64,000 nt of DNA from contig JAALGY010000017.1 in the NCBI GenBank assembly GCA_032358165.1, positions 2,666,001 through 2,730,000 on the forward strand, read 5' to 3'. Positions 62,356 through 64,000 of the stretch are shown in pieces. Position 1 is the first letter of the stretch. Each line of letters starts with the position of its first letter. Under the pieces are notes generated by a model, which was given only the letters and a program-made list of their open reading frames with translations, was not told where the DNA came from and did no database searches. Made by a program: the position numbers and the translations under genes. Source of the stretch: Diplosphaera chodatii. Lineage: Eukaryota; Chlorophyta; Trebouxiophyceae; Prasiolales; Stichococcaceae.

Positions 62356-63915
62356 ATGCGTCCTTCGGGACCCATTGCCAATTCGCCTGCGAGCAAAAGT
62401 GATACGTTTGCACACAGCTGCCCATGCTACAGGTTACACGGCAGCCTTCTCAGGCAGCGTTTTCGGTCACAACGTAGCACAGCGCTTGCCTTCCAGCGAT
62501 CAGCGTGCAACAGCAGCCGCACAACCAGCCACAGTGCAGCGGCAGGGCTACACAGCGTCAGGCTCAGAGCCCGGCATGCAGGGCGGCAGCTGCGTGTGGT
62601 GGCTGCAGGAGGTCCTGCGGGGGGTCTGGGCAAGCCACGCAGCCCCCGAGGCAGCGAGGTGAGCATCCCACCTGCAAATGCTGTTGCCGAGCAGCGCTCA
62701 GCATGAACAGCAACAACGATGCTGCTGCAGCATCGCACCGGATGTCACCGTCGTCGCAGGTTGACACACCCGGCAAGAAATTGCTGGTTGGCGTGGCAGT
62801 CACATATGTGCTGATGGTGCTGCTTGTGCCCACCGCCAACATCTTCATCCAGGTCGGGAGCACAGCCCAAGCCTCCGTCTGCTTTGCAGCACACCCACCC
62901 TGGCACACCTTTGTTGACGCATGAGCGGACATGAGCGCAGGCATTTGCAAAGGGCTTTGGCCCGTTCTTTGAGCAGCTGTCAGATCCAGACTTCCTCCAT
63001 GCGGTGCGCAACATCGCGGGAATGTCACAGCCTCATATCACTGCAGCTGATCACACGCAATGGCCGCCCAAGCCGTATGACGTGCCTGCAGTGTGCACAA
63101 GGCATTTGGTGCGCTCTGCGCACATCAGGTCAGGCTGCTACCTGTTGCAGGTGCAACTCACGCTGGGGCTTGCTGCGGTTGCGGTGCCCATCAACACGTT
63201 GTTCGGCATCTCAGCCGCCCTGCTGATTGCACGCAACAACTTCCCGGGCAAGACGGTGCTGCTCGCAATCCTGGACCTGCCCTTCAGCATCAGCCCTGTT
63301 GTCACCGGCCTCATGCTGGTGAGTGTTCTCACTTCACAAACCTGCTGTCTGGGGTTCGGGAAAGTGTTTTGTATGCTATGCATGGTCTGCCTGGCATGGC
63401 AATGCTGTATCTGCTCCAAAAGTGCAACCACGCCCTGTCAGATCCAAAGCAGGGCACAAGCAGCTGCCTGCTGTCCAGCATTGTTCAGCTCCTGGATCCC
63501 AAGCGCAGCTCATTGAGACACTCAATGCTGCTGCAGGTGCTGCTGTATGGACGAAAGGGCTGGTTTGCGCCCGCGCTGAATGCGATGGGCTTCAATGTTG
63601 TGTTCGCATTCCCAGGTGCGACTCAGCAGCTTGGTGGTGCTGACACATGGCTGACAGCCACCAGACACAAACATCGGACGGTCGATGGGGTGGAAGTCCT
63701 CCTCGGCACATGTCTGCTGCACTGCCCTGTGTGGCATGAGCCAGCGTGCAGCTGCCATCTGCAAGCTGTTCATTTTCTTGGACGCTGCAGGCATGGCGCT
63801 GGCGACGCTGTTCGTGACAATGCCCTTTGTCGCGCGGGAGCTCATCCCCATTCTGGAGGCCATGGACATGGCGCAAGAGGAGGCCGCGCGCACCCTCGGC
63901 GCATCAGATTTCGAG
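62356..63915 (+). CDS. Chloroplast sulfate ABC transporter permease, CysW/SulP2 type, 3' end beyond window
   Basis: Inner-envelope permease that, with a CysT/SulP partner and an ATPase, imports sulfate into the plastid. Exons seen: 62356-62658, 62760-62852, 62941-63003, 63151-63318, 63537-63615 and 63791-63915, about 277 residues, with the gene continuing past 64000. The first exon encodes a Ser/Arg/Ala-rich presequence consistent with a transit peptide (RQLRVVAAGGPAGGLGKPRS). TM1 is LLVGVAVTYVLMVLLVPTAN, followed by AFAKGFGPFFEQLSDPD, LTLGLAAVAVPINTLFGISA, DLPFSISPVVTGLML, LLYGRKGWFAPALNAMG and VVFAFPG. The coupling region reads PFVARELIPILEAMDMAQEE-AARTLGASDFE. PFVARELIP and E(E)AARTLGAS are typical of CysW. 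The exact N-terminus and first splice (62658 to 62760) are inferred from phase. Confidence 0.9.
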
Positions 63916-64000
63916 GTGCGGCCCCAACCTGTATCTGGCAGGAAGTGCATCTGTCTCGACGACATTGATGGGAGGTGGACGACACACAGTTGCCGCCGTG

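Overview
The window is nuclear DNA of a green alga, most likely a trebouxiophyte-like chlorophyte. The genes are eukaryotic (COPI beta-prime coat subunit, eIF1, CFIm25, NatC subunits, a telobox-Myb protein) and broken by many short GT-AG introns, commonly with a TGCAG-type acceptor. Coding exons are GC-rich. Plastid-lineage genes (ClpB, a CysW-type sulfate permease, a starch-binding protein, an MSL-type MscS channel) sit among them. The species assignment is inference. Gene models were built by hand by joining exons whose splice phases agree and whose products match known families. Except for the two genes cut by the window edges, every multi-exon model closes in frame.

Layout, left to right: ClpB disaggregase (minus, 26 exons, C-terminus cut by the left edge); CBM20 starch-binding coiled-coil protein (plus, head-to-head with ClpB); O-fucosyltransferase-like Golgi enzyme (plus, 12 exons); intronless secreted beta-helix protein (plus); unknown signal-peptide/membrane protein (minus, 7 exons); NAA30, the NatC catalytic subunit (minus, 6 exons); two tandem paralogous 12-exon genes encoding TRF-like proteins with a putative TRFH domain and a C-terminal telobox Myb (minus); CFIm25/NUDT21 (plus, 7 exons); a giant 29-exon MSL-type MscS channel (minus); an S40/DUF584-like protein (plus, 5 exons); beta-prime COP (minus, 25 exons); eIF1 (plus, 5 exons); a NAA38-like Sm-fold protein (minus, 4 exons); and a CysW-type sulfate permease (plus, runs off the right edge).

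The most interesting element is the tandem TRF-like pair at 26698-34891. Both copies share all 12 exons and every intron phase, end in a VDLKDKWR telobox, and begin with an all-helical region resembling the TRFH dimerisation domain of animal TRF1/2. Two genes may act in one complex (NAA30 and the NAA38-like protein, NatC). Otherwise neighbours look functionally unrelated, as expected for a nuclear genome. Several pairs are divergent with 0.3-0.7 kb between start codons and could share promoters. I recognised no rRNA, tRNA, CRISPR array or mobile element; RNA genes were not scanned exhaustively.
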